Positions 43,869-52,853 of a DNA stretch of 64,000 nt are shown one piece after another (within the stretch, counting starts at the first letter, position 1; each line of letters opens with the position of its first letter). This DNA is from Lachnospiraceae bacterium (lineage in GTDB: Bacteria > Bacillota > Clostridia > Lachnospirales > Lachnospiraceae): positions 43,025-107,024 of the forward strand of contig QXWO01000012.1 in assembly GCA_009911035.1 (NCBI GenBank), read 5' to 3'. The notes under the pieces were generated by a model. The model worked only from the letters and a program-made list of their open reading frames with translations. It searched no databases and had not been told where the DNA came from. Both the position numbers and the translations under genes were made by a program.

Positions 43869-44633
43869 ATGGAAAAGCCGCAGGAGCTTGTAAGCATAAT
43901 CGTTCCGGTATACAATGCCGGATCATATATAGAAGAAACAATTGCAATGGTGCAGGCCCAGACTTACCAGAACTGGGAATTGATTCTGGTGGACGACCAT
44001 TCTTCAGACGATGGGCGGGAAAGAATAGAAAAGTGCATTGCCGCAGGGGATAAGAGAATCCGGTTGATTGTCAGACCAGCCAATAAAGGGGCGGCGGATG
44101 CAAGGAATACGGGAATACAAAATGCAGGGGGAAGGTATATTGCATTCCTGGATGCGGACGATATCTGGATGAAGGACAAGCTGGAAAGGGAGCTTGCGTT
44201 TATGAAGGAAAAGCAGGCTGCTTTTGTGTTTACCGCCTATGAGTTTGGGGATGAAAATGCAGTAAGGACGGGAAAGGTGGTGCATGTGCCGCCTGTGCTC
44301 ACTTATTTTAAGGCCCTTTCCCGGACGGTTATTTTTACCACCACGGTTCTTCTGGATACGGACAAAACCGGGCGGGAGCTGATTCAGATGCCAAATGTAA
44401 AAAGCGAGGATACTGCCACATGGTGGAAGCTCCTCCGGAATGGCTTTACCGCTTATGGGCTGGATGAAGTGCTGGCTGTTTACCGCAGGCCCGTAAAGTC
44501 CTTATCTTCCAATAAACTGGAAGCCATAAGAAGAATCTGGAATCTGTACCGCAGAGAAGAAAAACTGCCTTTTTTGTATAGCTGCTATAATCTTTTTTTC
44601 TGGGCGGTGCGTGCTTCCCTAAGGAGACTGTAA
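43869..44633 (+). CDS. GT2 glycosyltransferase (GT-A fold)
   Basis: The 254-residue protein has the GT-A core: SIIVPVYNAGSYIEETI, LVDDHSSDDG and the metal site FLDADDIW. The acceptor region DTATWWKLLRNGFTAYGL matches TuaG-like and capsule side-branch transferases. It starts at a GAGGAAA site directly after the preceding gene. Sugar donor and acceptor cannot be named. Confidence 0.88.
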   Translation: MEKPQELVSIIVPVYNAGSYIEETIAMVQAQTYQNWELILVDDHSSDDGRERIEKCIAAGDKRIRLIVRPANKGAADARNTGIQNAGGRYIAFLDADDIWMKDKLERELAFMKEKQAAFVFTAYEFGDENAVRTGKVVHVPPVLTYFKALSRTVIFTTTVLLDTDKTGRELIQMPNVKSEDTATWWKLLRNGFTAYGLDEVLAVYRRPVKSLSSNKLEAIRRIWNLYRREEKLPFLYSCYNLFFWAVRASLRRL

Positions 44634-44652
44634 ACAATAAGAGGTGTATCAT

Positions 44653-46071
44653 TTGAGACATTATGAATCGTTAAAAAGAATCAGTGTACTGTGGCTGAGT
44701 TTTGCAGGACTGCTTATACAGACAGCCATTTATGCATATATCTGGATGGTATATTACTATCCCCTTATAAGCAAGTTTACCATAAGGTTTAAATTTACCC
44801 GCAACGGCCATCTTTTGATATTTGCCATCTATCTGTTTCTGCTGTTTTTCTTTAACAACACCTATGGCGGCATGAAGGTGGGCTATTTAAAACCCCTGGA
44901 TGTATTTTTGTCACAGGTATTTTCCCTGCTGATCGTAAATGTAATTACATATTTTCAGGTGTCCCTGATGAACAACTGGCTTGTCCCGGTGAAATATTTC
45001 GCTGCGGCAGTCTTTGCCCAGTTATTGATTGCGGGAGGGTGGACTTTTATCTGCAACACTTTTTACCGGAAGGTGTTCCCCCCCAGAAGGATGCTGCTGA
45101 TTCACGGGGAAAGAGATATTGATGATATTTTAAGGAAATTTGCGTCCCGGAAAGATAAATATAAGATTGTCAAGTGCATAGATATTAAAGAGGGACAGGC
45201 GAAGCTTGAGGAGGAGATCGTAAAGGGATATGGGGCAGTGGTGCTCTGGGATATCCCTACCCAGGAGAGGAATAAGCTTTTGAAGTTCTGTTACAGCAGG
45301 TCGGTCCGGGTCTATATGATGCCCAAAATTCCCGATGTGCTGATCAAAGGCTCCGACCAGCTCCATCTTTTTGATACACCCATACTTCTGACCAGAGAGT
45401 ATGCGCTGACAGTGGAACAGAGGGCGGCAAAGCGGATGATCGACATTATATGCGCGCTGCTGCTTCTCATCATTGCAACTCCTTTTATGCTTGTGACCGC
45501 CATTTTGATCAAGACTTATGATCAAGGCCCGGTGCTGTATAAGCAGGTGCGCTGCACCCAGAACGGCAGGAAATTTGAAATCATGAAGTTTAGAAGTATG
45601 CGGGTAGACGCGGAAAAGGACGGGGTGGCAAGGCTTGCGGCAAGAAACGACAGCAGGATCACGCCGATTGGGAAGTTCATACGGGCGGTGCGCATTGATG
45701 AATTGCCCCAGCTGTTTAATATTTTAAAAGGGGAAATGTCCTTTATCGGTCCCAGGCCGGAACGGCCGGAGATTATCAGGCAGTATGTGGAGGATATGCC
45801 GGAATTTGTGTTCAGAATGAAGGTAAAAGCGGGGCTTGCGGGGTATGCCCAGGTCTACGGCAAGTACAACACAACGCCTTATGACAAACTGAAACTGGAT
45901 TTGTCCTACATTGAAAATTATTCTGTGTGGCTGGATTTAAAACTGATGCTTCTGACCTTGAAAATACTGATAAAGCCGGAAAGCACCGAGGGCGTTGAAA
46001 GTACCCAGGTGACGGCCATGAAAGCCTTGAAAACGGGGGAATCTGTAGAAGATGAAGATGGAAAAGAATGA
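44653..46071 (+). CDS. Initiating sugar-phosphate transferase (polyprenyl glycosylphosphotransferase)
   Basis: The TTG start at 44653 follows AAGAGG; an upstream GTG at 44644 is less likely. The 472-residue protein has four N-terminal membrane helices, a middle nucleotide-binding-like domain (about 150-260), a fifth helix (DIICALLLLIIATPFMLVTAIL) and the catalytic PglC-like C-terminus: GPVLYKQVRCTQNGRKFEIMKFRSM and RIDELPQLFNILKGEMSFIGPRPERPE. It starts repeat-unit synthesis by moving a sugar-1-phosphate from a UDP-sugar to undecaprenyl phosphate. The donor sugar is not evident. Confidence 0.92.
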   Translation: MRHYESLKRISVLWLSFAGLLIQTAIYAYIWMVYYYPLISKFTIRFKFTRNGHLLIFAIYLFLLFFFNNTYGGMKVGYLKPLDVFLSQVFSLLIVNVITYFQVSLMNNWLVPVKYFAAAVFAQLLIAGGWTFICNTFYRKVFPPRRMLLIHGERDIDDILRKFASRKDKYKIVKCIDIKEGQAKLEEEIVKGYGAVVLWDIPTQERNKLLKFCYSRSVRVYMMPKIPDVLIKGSDQLHLFDTPILLTREYALTVEQRAAKRMIDIICALLLLIIATPFMLVTAILIKTYDQGPVLYKQVRCTQNGRKFEIMKFRSMRVDAEKDGVARLAARNDSRITPIGKFIRAVRIDELPQLFNILKGEMSFIGPRPERPEIIRQYVEDMPEFVFRMKVKAGLAGYAQVYGKYNTTPYDKLKLDLSYIENYSVWLDLKLMLLTLKILIKPESTEGVESTQVTAMKALKTGESVEDEDGKE

Positions 46072-47188
46072 AGAATATTTAAACAGGGGAATGGACTTAA
46101 AGCGGCTTACGCTGTATCTCCAAAAGAGAATATGGCTGGCCATTATGCTGGCCATTTTAGGGGCGGTCTGCGGAGGAATCGTCTATCAGGTGGCAAGGTC
46201 CATGAAAATGCCTGTGGAGTTTGTGGCTGTGTCCAAGCTGTACATCAGCTTCGGCCATGATGAAAACGGGGAGGTTTACCAGTATTATAACGGCTATACA
46301 TGGAATGACCTGCTGGATACGGACCCTATCATGGATTTGGTGATGGAAAAGCTTCCCGGCTATGAGCGGGATGCAGTGGGGGAAGCCACCACAGCGGAAA
46401 TCCTGTCGGATATACGACTTTTGACCATTACGGTCAAAGGCGGCGATGAAAAGTTTGTCCGGGAAATCAGGGAAGCGGTGGAAAACGGTTTGAAAGAATA
46501 TGCAAGGGACAGCGAGGAGCTAGAGAAGATCAAAGTACTGCGCTCCAGCGCCCCGGAACGTGTCTACTGGGATGACCGGACCACTGCGGCCTGTGTGACA
46601 GGGGCCGTGATTTTGGGCCTTTTGACCCTTCTGGTGATTGGATTCAATTATGTGCTTGACGAGTCGGTATATGTGCAGGAAGATATTGAGAAGCGGTTTC
46701 CCTATAAAGCCCTGGGGATCCTCACCCGGAACCAGAAGGGGCTTCAGCCCTATTCACGGGAACTGAAAGCCAATATACATTATCTTCTGGAGGAAAAAAA
46801 GGCATTTGCCATTCTGGATATGGGGAATCATGCAGATACCCGTAAGCTTGAGCTCGAACGGCTCCTTAACTGGGAGGAACTGGAGGTTTTTGGAAATGTT
46901 ACACACCAGAGCGGGGATTTTAGCTGGCACATTCCCGGAGAGGAGACAGGCGCCGAATCCGCAGAGGGCGAATGGAAAGTGACGGCTTTTAATGAGAATG
47001 TACTTGCGGCGGAGGAGTGCCGCCAAATCAGGGAAACCGGTGGTGTGATCATTCTGCTTCCCTTTGGCGCTGATGTGGGGCGGAAGCTTTCACGGATTTT
47101 AAGTTTTCTGGTAAATCAGGACTGTAAGGTGTATGGCATGATCATTGCCCAGGCGGATGAAGAATTTTTAAACAGGTACTTTGCATAA
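46052..47188 (+). CDS. Chain-length (Wzz/CapA-type) protein with degenerate kinase-like tail
   Basis: The start overlaps the previous gene by 20 bases. The 378-residue protein has an N-terminal helix (IWLAIMLAILGAVCGGIVYQV) and a second one near residue 180 (AACVTGAVILGLLTLLVIGFNYV) framing an external domain, the layout of polysaccharide co-polymerases. After it, residues 240-378 look like a P-loop kinase domain without a Walker A motif (AFAILDMGNHADTRKLELER, then GGVIILLPFGADVGRKLSRI). No separate tyrosine autokinase is in the operon. It should set the polymer length. Confidence 0.8.
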   Translation: MKMEKNEEYLNRGMDLKRLTLYLQKRIWLAIMLAILGAVCGGIVYQVARSMKMPVEFVAVSKLYISFGHDENGEVYQYYNGYTWNDLLDTDPIMDLVMEKLPGYERDAVGEATTAEILSDIRLLTITVKGGDEKFVREIREAVENGLKEYARDSEELEKIKVLRSSAPERVYWDDRTTAACVTGAVILGLLTLLVIGFNYVLDESVYVQEDIEKRFPYKALGILTRNQKGLQPYSRELKANIHYLLEEKKAFAILDMGNHADTRKLELERLLNWEELEVFGNVTHQSGDFSWHIPGEETGAESAEGEWKVTAFNENVLAAEECRQIRETGGVIILLPFGADVGRKLSRILSFLVNQDCKVYGMIIAQADEEFLNRYFA

Positions 47189-47246
47189 AAGATATCTGCT
47201 GCCCCTTAAGGGCTGGCGGGGAACTTTTAAACGGGAGAATGGAATT

Positions 47247-48032
47247 ATGGATATGCAGGTGCTGGTGGCAGCAGTGGATAAGGATGTAGATGCACTGGCC
47301 GGACAGATGAATCTGGAAACGGAGGCCGTTATTGTAAACCAGTGTGACAGCTTCGGATACAGGGAGTACCTTCATAAGGGAAAGAAAATCAGGTGCTTTT
47401 CCATGAAGGAGCGGGGCGTAGGGCTGAACAGGAATACGGCCCTGATGCATGCAGGCAGGGAAATCCTCCTGTTTTCCGACGAGGACATTGTTTTTTATCC
47501 GGGCTATCATAGGACGGTTCTGAAAGCTTTTGAGGAAAATCCCGATGCAGATATCATTACCTTTAACTTTAAGGTAGATCCCACAAGGGCCACCTATTAC
47601 AATAAGGAAAAAAGAAGGATACGCTGGTACAATTACGGGCGTTATCCCACTTACGCGGCAGCGGCGCGAAGGGAATCCCTGCTTAAGGCCAACGTAAGCT
47701 TTTCCCTGCTTTTTGGGGGTGGCGCAAGGTACAGCAACGGGGAGGACAGTCTGTTCTTTCATGACTGCCTGAAAAAGGGGCTGCATCTGTATGCCCGGCC
47801 GGAGGAAATCGGACAGGAGGTTTACCGTGAGTCCACCTGGTTCAAAGGGTACAACCAGAAGTTTTTTGTGGACAGGGGTGTGCTGTATCATTATCTTTAC
47901 GGTTTTATGGCAGGGCTTTTTTCCCTGCGTTTCTTATATGCCCACCGGGGGGAAATGTTAAAGGAGATACCTTTTGGCAGGGCTTATGGATGGATGAAAC
48001 AGGGAATCAGGGAAGGAAAAAGACGCTCTTAG
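47247..48032 (+). CDS. GT2-like glycosyltransferase
   Basis: The ATG at 47247 follows GGGAGAATGG; the frame is open upstream into the end of the preceding gene. The 261-residue protein has a GT-A-like core: QVLVAAVDKDVDALAGQM, GVGLNRNTALMHAGREILLFSDEDIVF (with a DED site in the place of DxD) and YSNGEDSLFF, then ESTWF and a hydrophobic end. It resembles family-A glycosyltransferases in streptococcal-type capsule clusters. The donor and acceptor are unknown. Confidence 0.78.
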   Translation: MDMQVLVAAVDKDVDALAGQMNLETEAVIVNQCDSFGYREYLHKGKKIRCFSMKERGVGLNRNTALMHAGREILLFSDEDIVFYPGYHRTVLKAFEENPDADIITFNFKVDPTRATYYNKEKRRIRWYNYGRYPTYAAAARRESLLKANVSFSLLFGGGARYSNGEDSLFFHDCLKKGLHLYARPEEIGQEVYRESTWFKGYNQKFFVDRGVLYHYLYGFMAGLFSLRFLYAHRGEMLKEIPFGRAYGWMKQGIREGKRRS

Positions 48033-48072
48033 GGATATCTGTTGGCAGTGTTTAAGAAAAGCAGGAGAAATT

Positions 48073-49182
48073 ATGATTGTATATATTTTTACGGCGGTCA
48101 TTACAGTCCTCTTGGGGCTGATGGTGGATAACCGTCTGAAAGTACAGCGGAATATGGTCAGCAGACAGCAGATGCTGAACGGCTTAAGCCTTACAGCTTT
48201 ATTTCTGCTTCTTTTTGCCGTTTCAGCCTGCCGGCTCAATGTGGGAAACGATTACGCCAAGTATGTGGAGTTCATGCATTTGGTCAACTGTGATGCCTTT
48301 GTGCCCACAGAATTTGGCTTTAATACGATTGTGAAGATCCTCTATGGAATCAGCGGCTTTGAGAATTATCTGCTGGTCTTTGCCTTTTTTGCCTTTTTTA
48401 CGATTTTATTGTTTCTTGCGGCCATCTATGGACAGGCGGATTCCTTTGGCTTTAGTTTCTTTTTGTTTATGGCATTTGGCTATTATTTCCAGTCTTTTAA
48501 CACCGTACGGTATTATCTGGCGCTGGCTGTTGCAGTGATTGCCATTCCTTATGTGCTGCGGAGGGAATGGGTGAAATTTATTCTGCTGGTGCTTTTGGGA
48601 GCGACGCTGCATAAGTCTATTCTGGTGGTGATCCCCCTATATATCCTGGCGGCTTTTGCCTGGAAAAAGTGGCAGTTGGCAATAGCGGCGTTATTTTGCA
48701 CCACCTTCTTTTTTATGCAGGATTTTTATTTGAAAGTAGTAGTGGCCCTGTATCCTACTTACGAAGATACAGAATATCTGGAAGGAGGCACCAGCCTTGT
48801 AAATATTGTGCGCTGTCTTGGGGTGCTGGTTTTGTCCCTATTATGCTACAAAAAGACGGTGAAGGAGGACAGGCGGAACCGCTTTTATTTCTACTGTAAT
48901 CTTGGAGCGCTGGTGATGTATGTATGCTGTTCCTTCCTGCCTATTATTTCCAGGATCGGGTACTATCTGACCATCACGCACATCTTTTTTCTGCCGGCAC
49001 TGCTTGGGGGGATTGAAAATAAGAAATGGAAAGGGGTTCTCACGGCCGGCACGGTTGGGGCCGCGGTTTTGTATTTTGCGGTCTTTATCCTGATGAAAGC
49101 CGGGGGAAACGGCCTTAGGATCCTGCCCTATGAGACTTTTATGTTTCACGATATGGTGCCTATTTTGTCGGATGTGAACTAG
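48073..49182 (+). CDS. EpsG-family polysaccharide polymerase
   Basis: The 369-residue protein has about ten membrane helices and starts behind AGGAGA. The EpsG/Wzy features are the N-terminal RLNVGNDYAKYVEFMH (usual form RxxxGxDYxxY), then GFNTIVKILYGISGFENYLLVFAFFAF and ATLHKSILVVIPLYIL, where the HxS motif is present. EpsG proteins are believed to polymerise repeat units outside the membrane. No Wzx-type flippase is seen in the operon; it may lie elsewhere. The 134-base gap after the gene has no clear feature. Confidence 0.88.
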   Translation: MIVYIFTAVITVLLGLMVDNRLKVQRNMVSRQQMLNGLSLTALFLLLFAVSACRLNVGNDYAKYVEFMHLVNCDAFVPTEFGFNTIVKILYGISGFENYLLVFAFFAFFTILLFLAAIYGQADSFGFSFFLFMAFGYYFQSFNTVRYYLALAVAVIAIPYVLRREWVKFILLVLLGATLHKSILVVIPLYILAAFAWKKWQLAIAALFCTTFFFMQDFYLKVVVALYPTYEDTEYLEGGTSLVNIVRCLGVLVLSLLCYKKTVKEDRRNRFYFYCNLGALVMYVCCSFLPIISRIGYYLTITHIFFLPALLGGIENKKWKGVLTAGTVGAAVLYFAVFILMKAGGNGLRILPYETFMFHDMVPILSDVN

Positions 49183-49316
49183 GTCAGAAATTGAACCTTT
49201 GAGCTGCCTGTTTTGCGCCATTGCGCCGTTAAAAATTTCCAGACGGGGCGGGCCCCTTGGGAGAGTCTTCGCGGTCAGTTCCCGGCAGCACACTAATGGT
49301 ATTGACGGAGGGGTTT

Positions 49317-50252
49317 ATGCAGCCTTTTTTTTCGATAGTTGTAACTTGTTTAAATGCCGGGGATAAGCTTAAGAGTACGCTGGAGAACATAGAGAAGCAG
49401 GTGTTCCGGGACTTTGAGGTGATTGTGAAGGACGGGGGGTCTAAGGACGGCTCACTGGTGTCTGCTTATGAAATGGCCAGGAGGTGGGAGGACGCTCTGC
49501 CGGTGCGGGAAGCAGACAGGAACGACGGGGTAAAAGCCGCCACAGGGAAGAAAGGACAAGGGCAAAAGGACAGGGAAGTGCCATGTCCGGCGCTTAAGGT
49601 GGTGGAGAAAAAGGATTCCGGGATCTATGACGGAATGAATCAGGCTGTGGAGGAAGCCTGCGGCAGGTATGTTTATTTTTTGAACTGCGGGGACAGGTTT
49701 TATTCAGAGATGGTTTTGAAAGAGATGGCGGATCATATCCGCAGGACCGGGGAGAAAGGCGTACCGGGAATTTATTACGGAAATATTTTTGAACGGCTGA
49801 CCGGAGCGCAGGTGGCATCTAATCCAAAGATGGATGCTTTTGGCTGTTACCGGAATGTGCCCTGCCATCAGGCATGTTTTTATGACAGGGAGCTTGTGCT
49901 GGCCCATCCCTTTGACACAGGATACAGGGTGAGGGCGGATTATGAGCAGTTTTTGTGGTGCTTTTTCAGGGATGTCCATGGAAAGAAGGCAGGATTTTAC
50001 TATAAAGACATGCTGATTGCGGATTATGAAGGCGGCGGCTTTTCGGAGACGAAGGAGAACAGGAGGATTTCGGCGTCTGAACATAAGGAAATTACGGAAA
50101 AGTATCTGACACCGGGACAGTTGTTCAAATTCAGAATGATTATGCTGTTTTCCCTGGCGCCCCTTCGGACAAGGATTGCGGAAAATGAAAGGACAGCACG
50201 GATTTATAACCATTGTAAGGAACTGATTTACGGAAAAAAGAGGAAGGCTTAA
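49317..50252 (+). CDS. GT2 glycosyltransferase with inserted basic loop
   Basis: The ATG at 49317 follows GGAGGGG. The 311-residue protein has GT2 core motifs: FSIVVTCLNAGDKLKSTLENI, VKDGGSKDGS and EKKDSGIYDGMNQAVEEACGRYVYFLNCGD. Between the usual strand for D-G-S and the S-E-K-D-x-G-I-Y-D motif there is an extra charged stretch of about 25 residues (AATGKKGQGQKDREVPC), not expected in this family. It resembles WcaA/RfbC-like enzymes. It overlaps the next gene by one base. Confidence 0.88.
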   Translation: MQPFFSIVVTCLNAGDKLKSTLENIEKQVFRDFEVIVKDGGSKDGSLVSAYEMARRWEDALPVREADRNDGVKAATGKKGQGQKDREVPCPALKVVEKKDSGIYDGMNQAVEEACGRYVYFLNCGDRFYSEMVLKEMADHIRRTGEKGVPGIYYGNIFERLTGAQVASNPKMDAFGCYRNVPCHQACFYDRELVLAHPFDTGYRVRADYEQFLWCFFRDVHGKKAGFYYKDMLIADYEGGGFSETKENRRISASEHKEITEKYLTPGQLFKFRMIMLFSLAPLRTRIAENERTARIYNHCKELIYGKKRKA

Positions 50253-51613
50253 TGAAGAAAAGAGTTTTGTGGGTCTGTAATATTATGCTGCCAGCCATTG
50301 CGCAGGAACTAAATCTCCCATACAGTAACCGGGAAGGCTGGCTTTCCGGTATTTTTGAAAAGGTGAAAGGCAGGGAGGAGTCTTTTAAGCTTGGTGTGTG
50401 CTTTCCTGTAAATAGTTTTAAGGAGCTGCCGGTCCAGGATGCGCGAATGCTGAACAGTTGGGGATACGGTATTGACATACCGCTGGTCCGGGTCAAATGT
50501 TTTTCGCTTTCTGGCATAGAGTGCTATGGTTTTAAGGAGGATGTAAGCAGGCCGGATGTTCATTGCTTTAACCAGGATGTGCAGTTAAGGGTGATCATCA
50601 ATGATTTTAAGCCGGATATCATTCACATATTTGGAACGGAGTTTCCCCACTGTATGGCAATGGTCAGAGCGGCTTACAGGCCGGAGAGGGTACTGATCAG
50701 TATGCAGGGGGTCTGCAAAGAAATTGGTGATGTTTACACCATGGGGCTGCCGGAAGAAGTGCAGAATAGAGAGACTTTCCGCGACCATCTGCGGAAGGAT
50801 TCTATCATAAAGCAGCAGATAAAGTTTCTGATACGGGGAGCCTTCGAAGCTGAAGCTATTAAACACTGCTTCAATGTGACCGGCCGTACCAGTTTTGACA
50901 GGGAATATACAGCCAGAATCAATCCAAAGGCAGAGTATTTTCATATGAATGAAACCATGCGCCGGGAATTTTATTCAGGCCAGTGGAAAATGGAAGATTG
51001 TCAGGAACACCGCATTTTTCTGGGACAGGGGGATTATCCCTTAAAGGGAATGCACTTTATGCTGGAAGCTATGGCACTGCTTCTGCCTAGGTATCCGGAC
51101 ACGATGTTGTATGTGGCAGGCAACATCATAACTAATTACACAACGCTTAAAGATAAATTGAAAATTTCTTCTTATGGAAAGTATCTTCATGAACTGATTG
51201 AAAAATACAGTCTTGAGGAGAAAGTTGTGATGGTGGGGAAACTGAATGCGGAGGAAATGAAAGAGCAGTTTTTAAAGTGCAGTGTATACGTCTGCCCTTC
51301 GATTCTGGAAAATTCACCCAACACGGTAGGGGAAGCGCAGCTTCTCGGGGTTCCGGCAGCGGCATCCCAGGCGGGAGGAATACCGGACATAATTGAGGAC
51401 GGGAAAGACGGGCTTTTATTCCCGGTAGGAGATGTGGAAAAACTGGCCGGGGCAATTGAGCGGATCTGGGACCGGACAAAGGATGAAAACGGAGAGACAC
51501 TTTCCCAGCGTCTTTCCCGGCGGGCACGGGAAAAAGCCCGGATTATCTATGACGGAGAGCGCAATTATGCAAGACTTTTGGAAATATATGAAGCGGTAGG
51601 GAAAAAGGGATGA
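50252..51613 (+). CDS. GT4 glycosyltransferase (GT-B fold)
   Basis: The 453-residue protein has an N-terminal domain starting KKRVLWVCNIMLPAIAQEL and the donor-binding C-terminal half: GQGDYPLKGMHFMLEAM, VVMVGKLNAEEMKEQFLKCSVYVCPSILENSPNTVGEAQLLGVP with the paired glutamates, then GGIPDIIEDGKDGLLF. This is the GT4 family. Acceptor and sugar are unknown. It overlaps both neighbours, so translation is coupled. Confidence 0.9.
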   Translation: MKKRVLWVCNIMLPAIAQELNLPYSNREGWLSGIFEKVKGREESFKLGVCFPVNSFKELPVQDARMLNSWGYGIDIPLVRVKCFSLSGIECYGFKEDVSRPDVHCFNQDVQLRVIINDFKPDIIHIFGTEFPHCMAMVRAAYRPERVLISMQGVCKEIGDVYTMGLPEEVQNRETFRDHLRKDSIIKQQIKFLIRGAFEAEAIKHCFNVTGRTSFDREYTARINPKAEYFHMNETMRREFYSGQWKMEDCQEHRIFLGQGDYPLKGMHFMLEAMALLLPRYPDTMLYVAGNIITNYTTLKDKLKISSYGKYLHELIEKYSLEEKVVMVGKLNAEEMKEQFLKCSVYVCPSILENSPNTVGEAQLLGVPAAASQAGGIPDIIEDGKDGLLFPVGDVEKLAGAIERIWDRTKDENGETLSQRLSRRAREKARIIYDGERNYARLLEIYEAVGKKG

Positions 51614-52806
51614 CGGTCACATTTATATCCAACTACATCAACCACCACCAGATTCCTTTTTCAAATGCCTGCTATGAGCAGTTAAAGGAGGATTATTACT
51701 TTATCCAGACACAGCCCATGGAGCAGGAGCGGCTTGCCATGGGCTGGAACCGGGAGGGGGAGAAACTTCCTTATGTGCACTGCCTGTACGGGGAGGAGGA
51801 TAGGTGCCGCAGGCTGGTGATGGAAAGCGATGTATTGCTGGCAGGCTGGAGCGGTCAGGAGGATCTGGTGCAGGAGCGGCTAAGAGCCGGGAAACTTACC
51901 ATACGTATTAGCGAGCGGCTGTACAGAGAAGGCCAGTGGAAGGCGGTTTCTCCCAGAGGGCTGTTTCATAAATATAAAGAGCATATCAGATACCGGAAAA
52001 GTCCGGCTTACCTTTTGTGTGCCGGAGCTTATGTGCCTTCGGATTTTCATCTTATCCATGCCTATCCCGGCAAAATGTTTCGGTGGGGATACTTTCCGGA
52101 GACAAAGTATTATACACAGGAGCAGATGGAGAAAATGAAGGATAGAAGCGGCAGAATTGATATTGTCTGGGCAGGCCGTTTCATTCCCTTAAAGCACCCG
52201 GAATATATGGTTCGTCTGGCAGAGAGACTTAAAGGTGAGCGGGTGCACATCCATATGGCGGGCGGCGGAGAGATGGAAGAACAGCTTAAGGCAGCGGCCG
52301 CAGAGAAAGGACTTGGGGAGCACATCACTTTTTATGGCTTTAAGACGCCGGAGGAAGTGCGCCGTATCATGGAAAAGTGCCATATCCATATTTTTACAAG
52401 CAATCATCTGGAAGGCTGGGGAGCGGTGGTGAATGAGGCCATGAACAGTGGATGTGCGGTGGTGGCAAATGTGCAGGCAGGGGCGGTACCCTATCTGATA
52501 CAGCATAAAAGGAACGGCATGGTCTTTCCCGGCGGAAGTTATGAAAAAATGGAGGAAGCCGTAAGGTTTCTTTTATCCCATCCTGCCTGGATGGAGAAAA
52601 TGGGGCAGGAAGCCTACAGGACGATTACGCAGAGCTGGAATGCCCGGCACGGCGTGGAGGAGCTGCTGCGTATGGCAGAGGGGATGGTGGCAGGCCGGAC
52701 AGAGCCGCCGGCGGAAGGGCCTTTAAGCCCTGCGCCTGTGATTGCGCCGGGAAAGATGTACCATTACATGATGGAGAACCAGGCAGTTATGAAAGACGGG
52801 AACTAA
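51610..52806 (+). CDS. GT4 glycosyltransferase (GT-B fold)
   Basis: The 398-residue protein overlaps the preceding gene by four bases (ATGA). The N-terminal domain is divergent (TVTFISNYINHHQIPFSNACYEQL). The C-terminal half has GRFIPLKHPEYMVRLAERL, HMAGGGEMEEQLKAAAAEKG, ITFYGFKTPEEVRRIMEKC, SNHLEGWGAVVNEAMNSGCAVVA and a donor-site AGAVPYLI, as in GT4. It adds one sugar of the repeat unit; the identity is unknown. The tail after residue 365 is Pro-rich. Confidence 0.9.
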   Translation: MTVTFISNYINHHQIPFSNACYEQLKEDYYFIQTQPMEQERLAMGWNREGEKLPYVHCLYGEEDRCRRLVMESDVLLAGWSGQEDLVQERLRAGKLTIRISERLYREGQWKAVSPRGLFHKYKEHIRYRKSPAYLLCAGAYVPSDFHLIHAYPGKMFRWGYFPETKYYTQEQMEKMKDRSGRIDIVWAGRFIPLKHPEYMVRLAERLKGERVHIHMAGGGEMEEQLKAAAAEKGLGEHITFYGFKTPEEVRRIMEKCHIHIFTSNHLEGWGAVVNEAMNSGCAVVANVQAGAVPYLIQHKRNGMVFPGGSYEKMEEAVRFLLSHPAWMEKMGQEAYRTITQSWNARHGVEELLRMAEGMVAGRTEPPAEGPLSPAPVIAPGKMYHYMMENQAVMKDGN

Positions 52807-52853
52807 CGGCGGCAGCACACGGCCGGAAAATAGAAGCAGGAGGTTGAAAGCAC

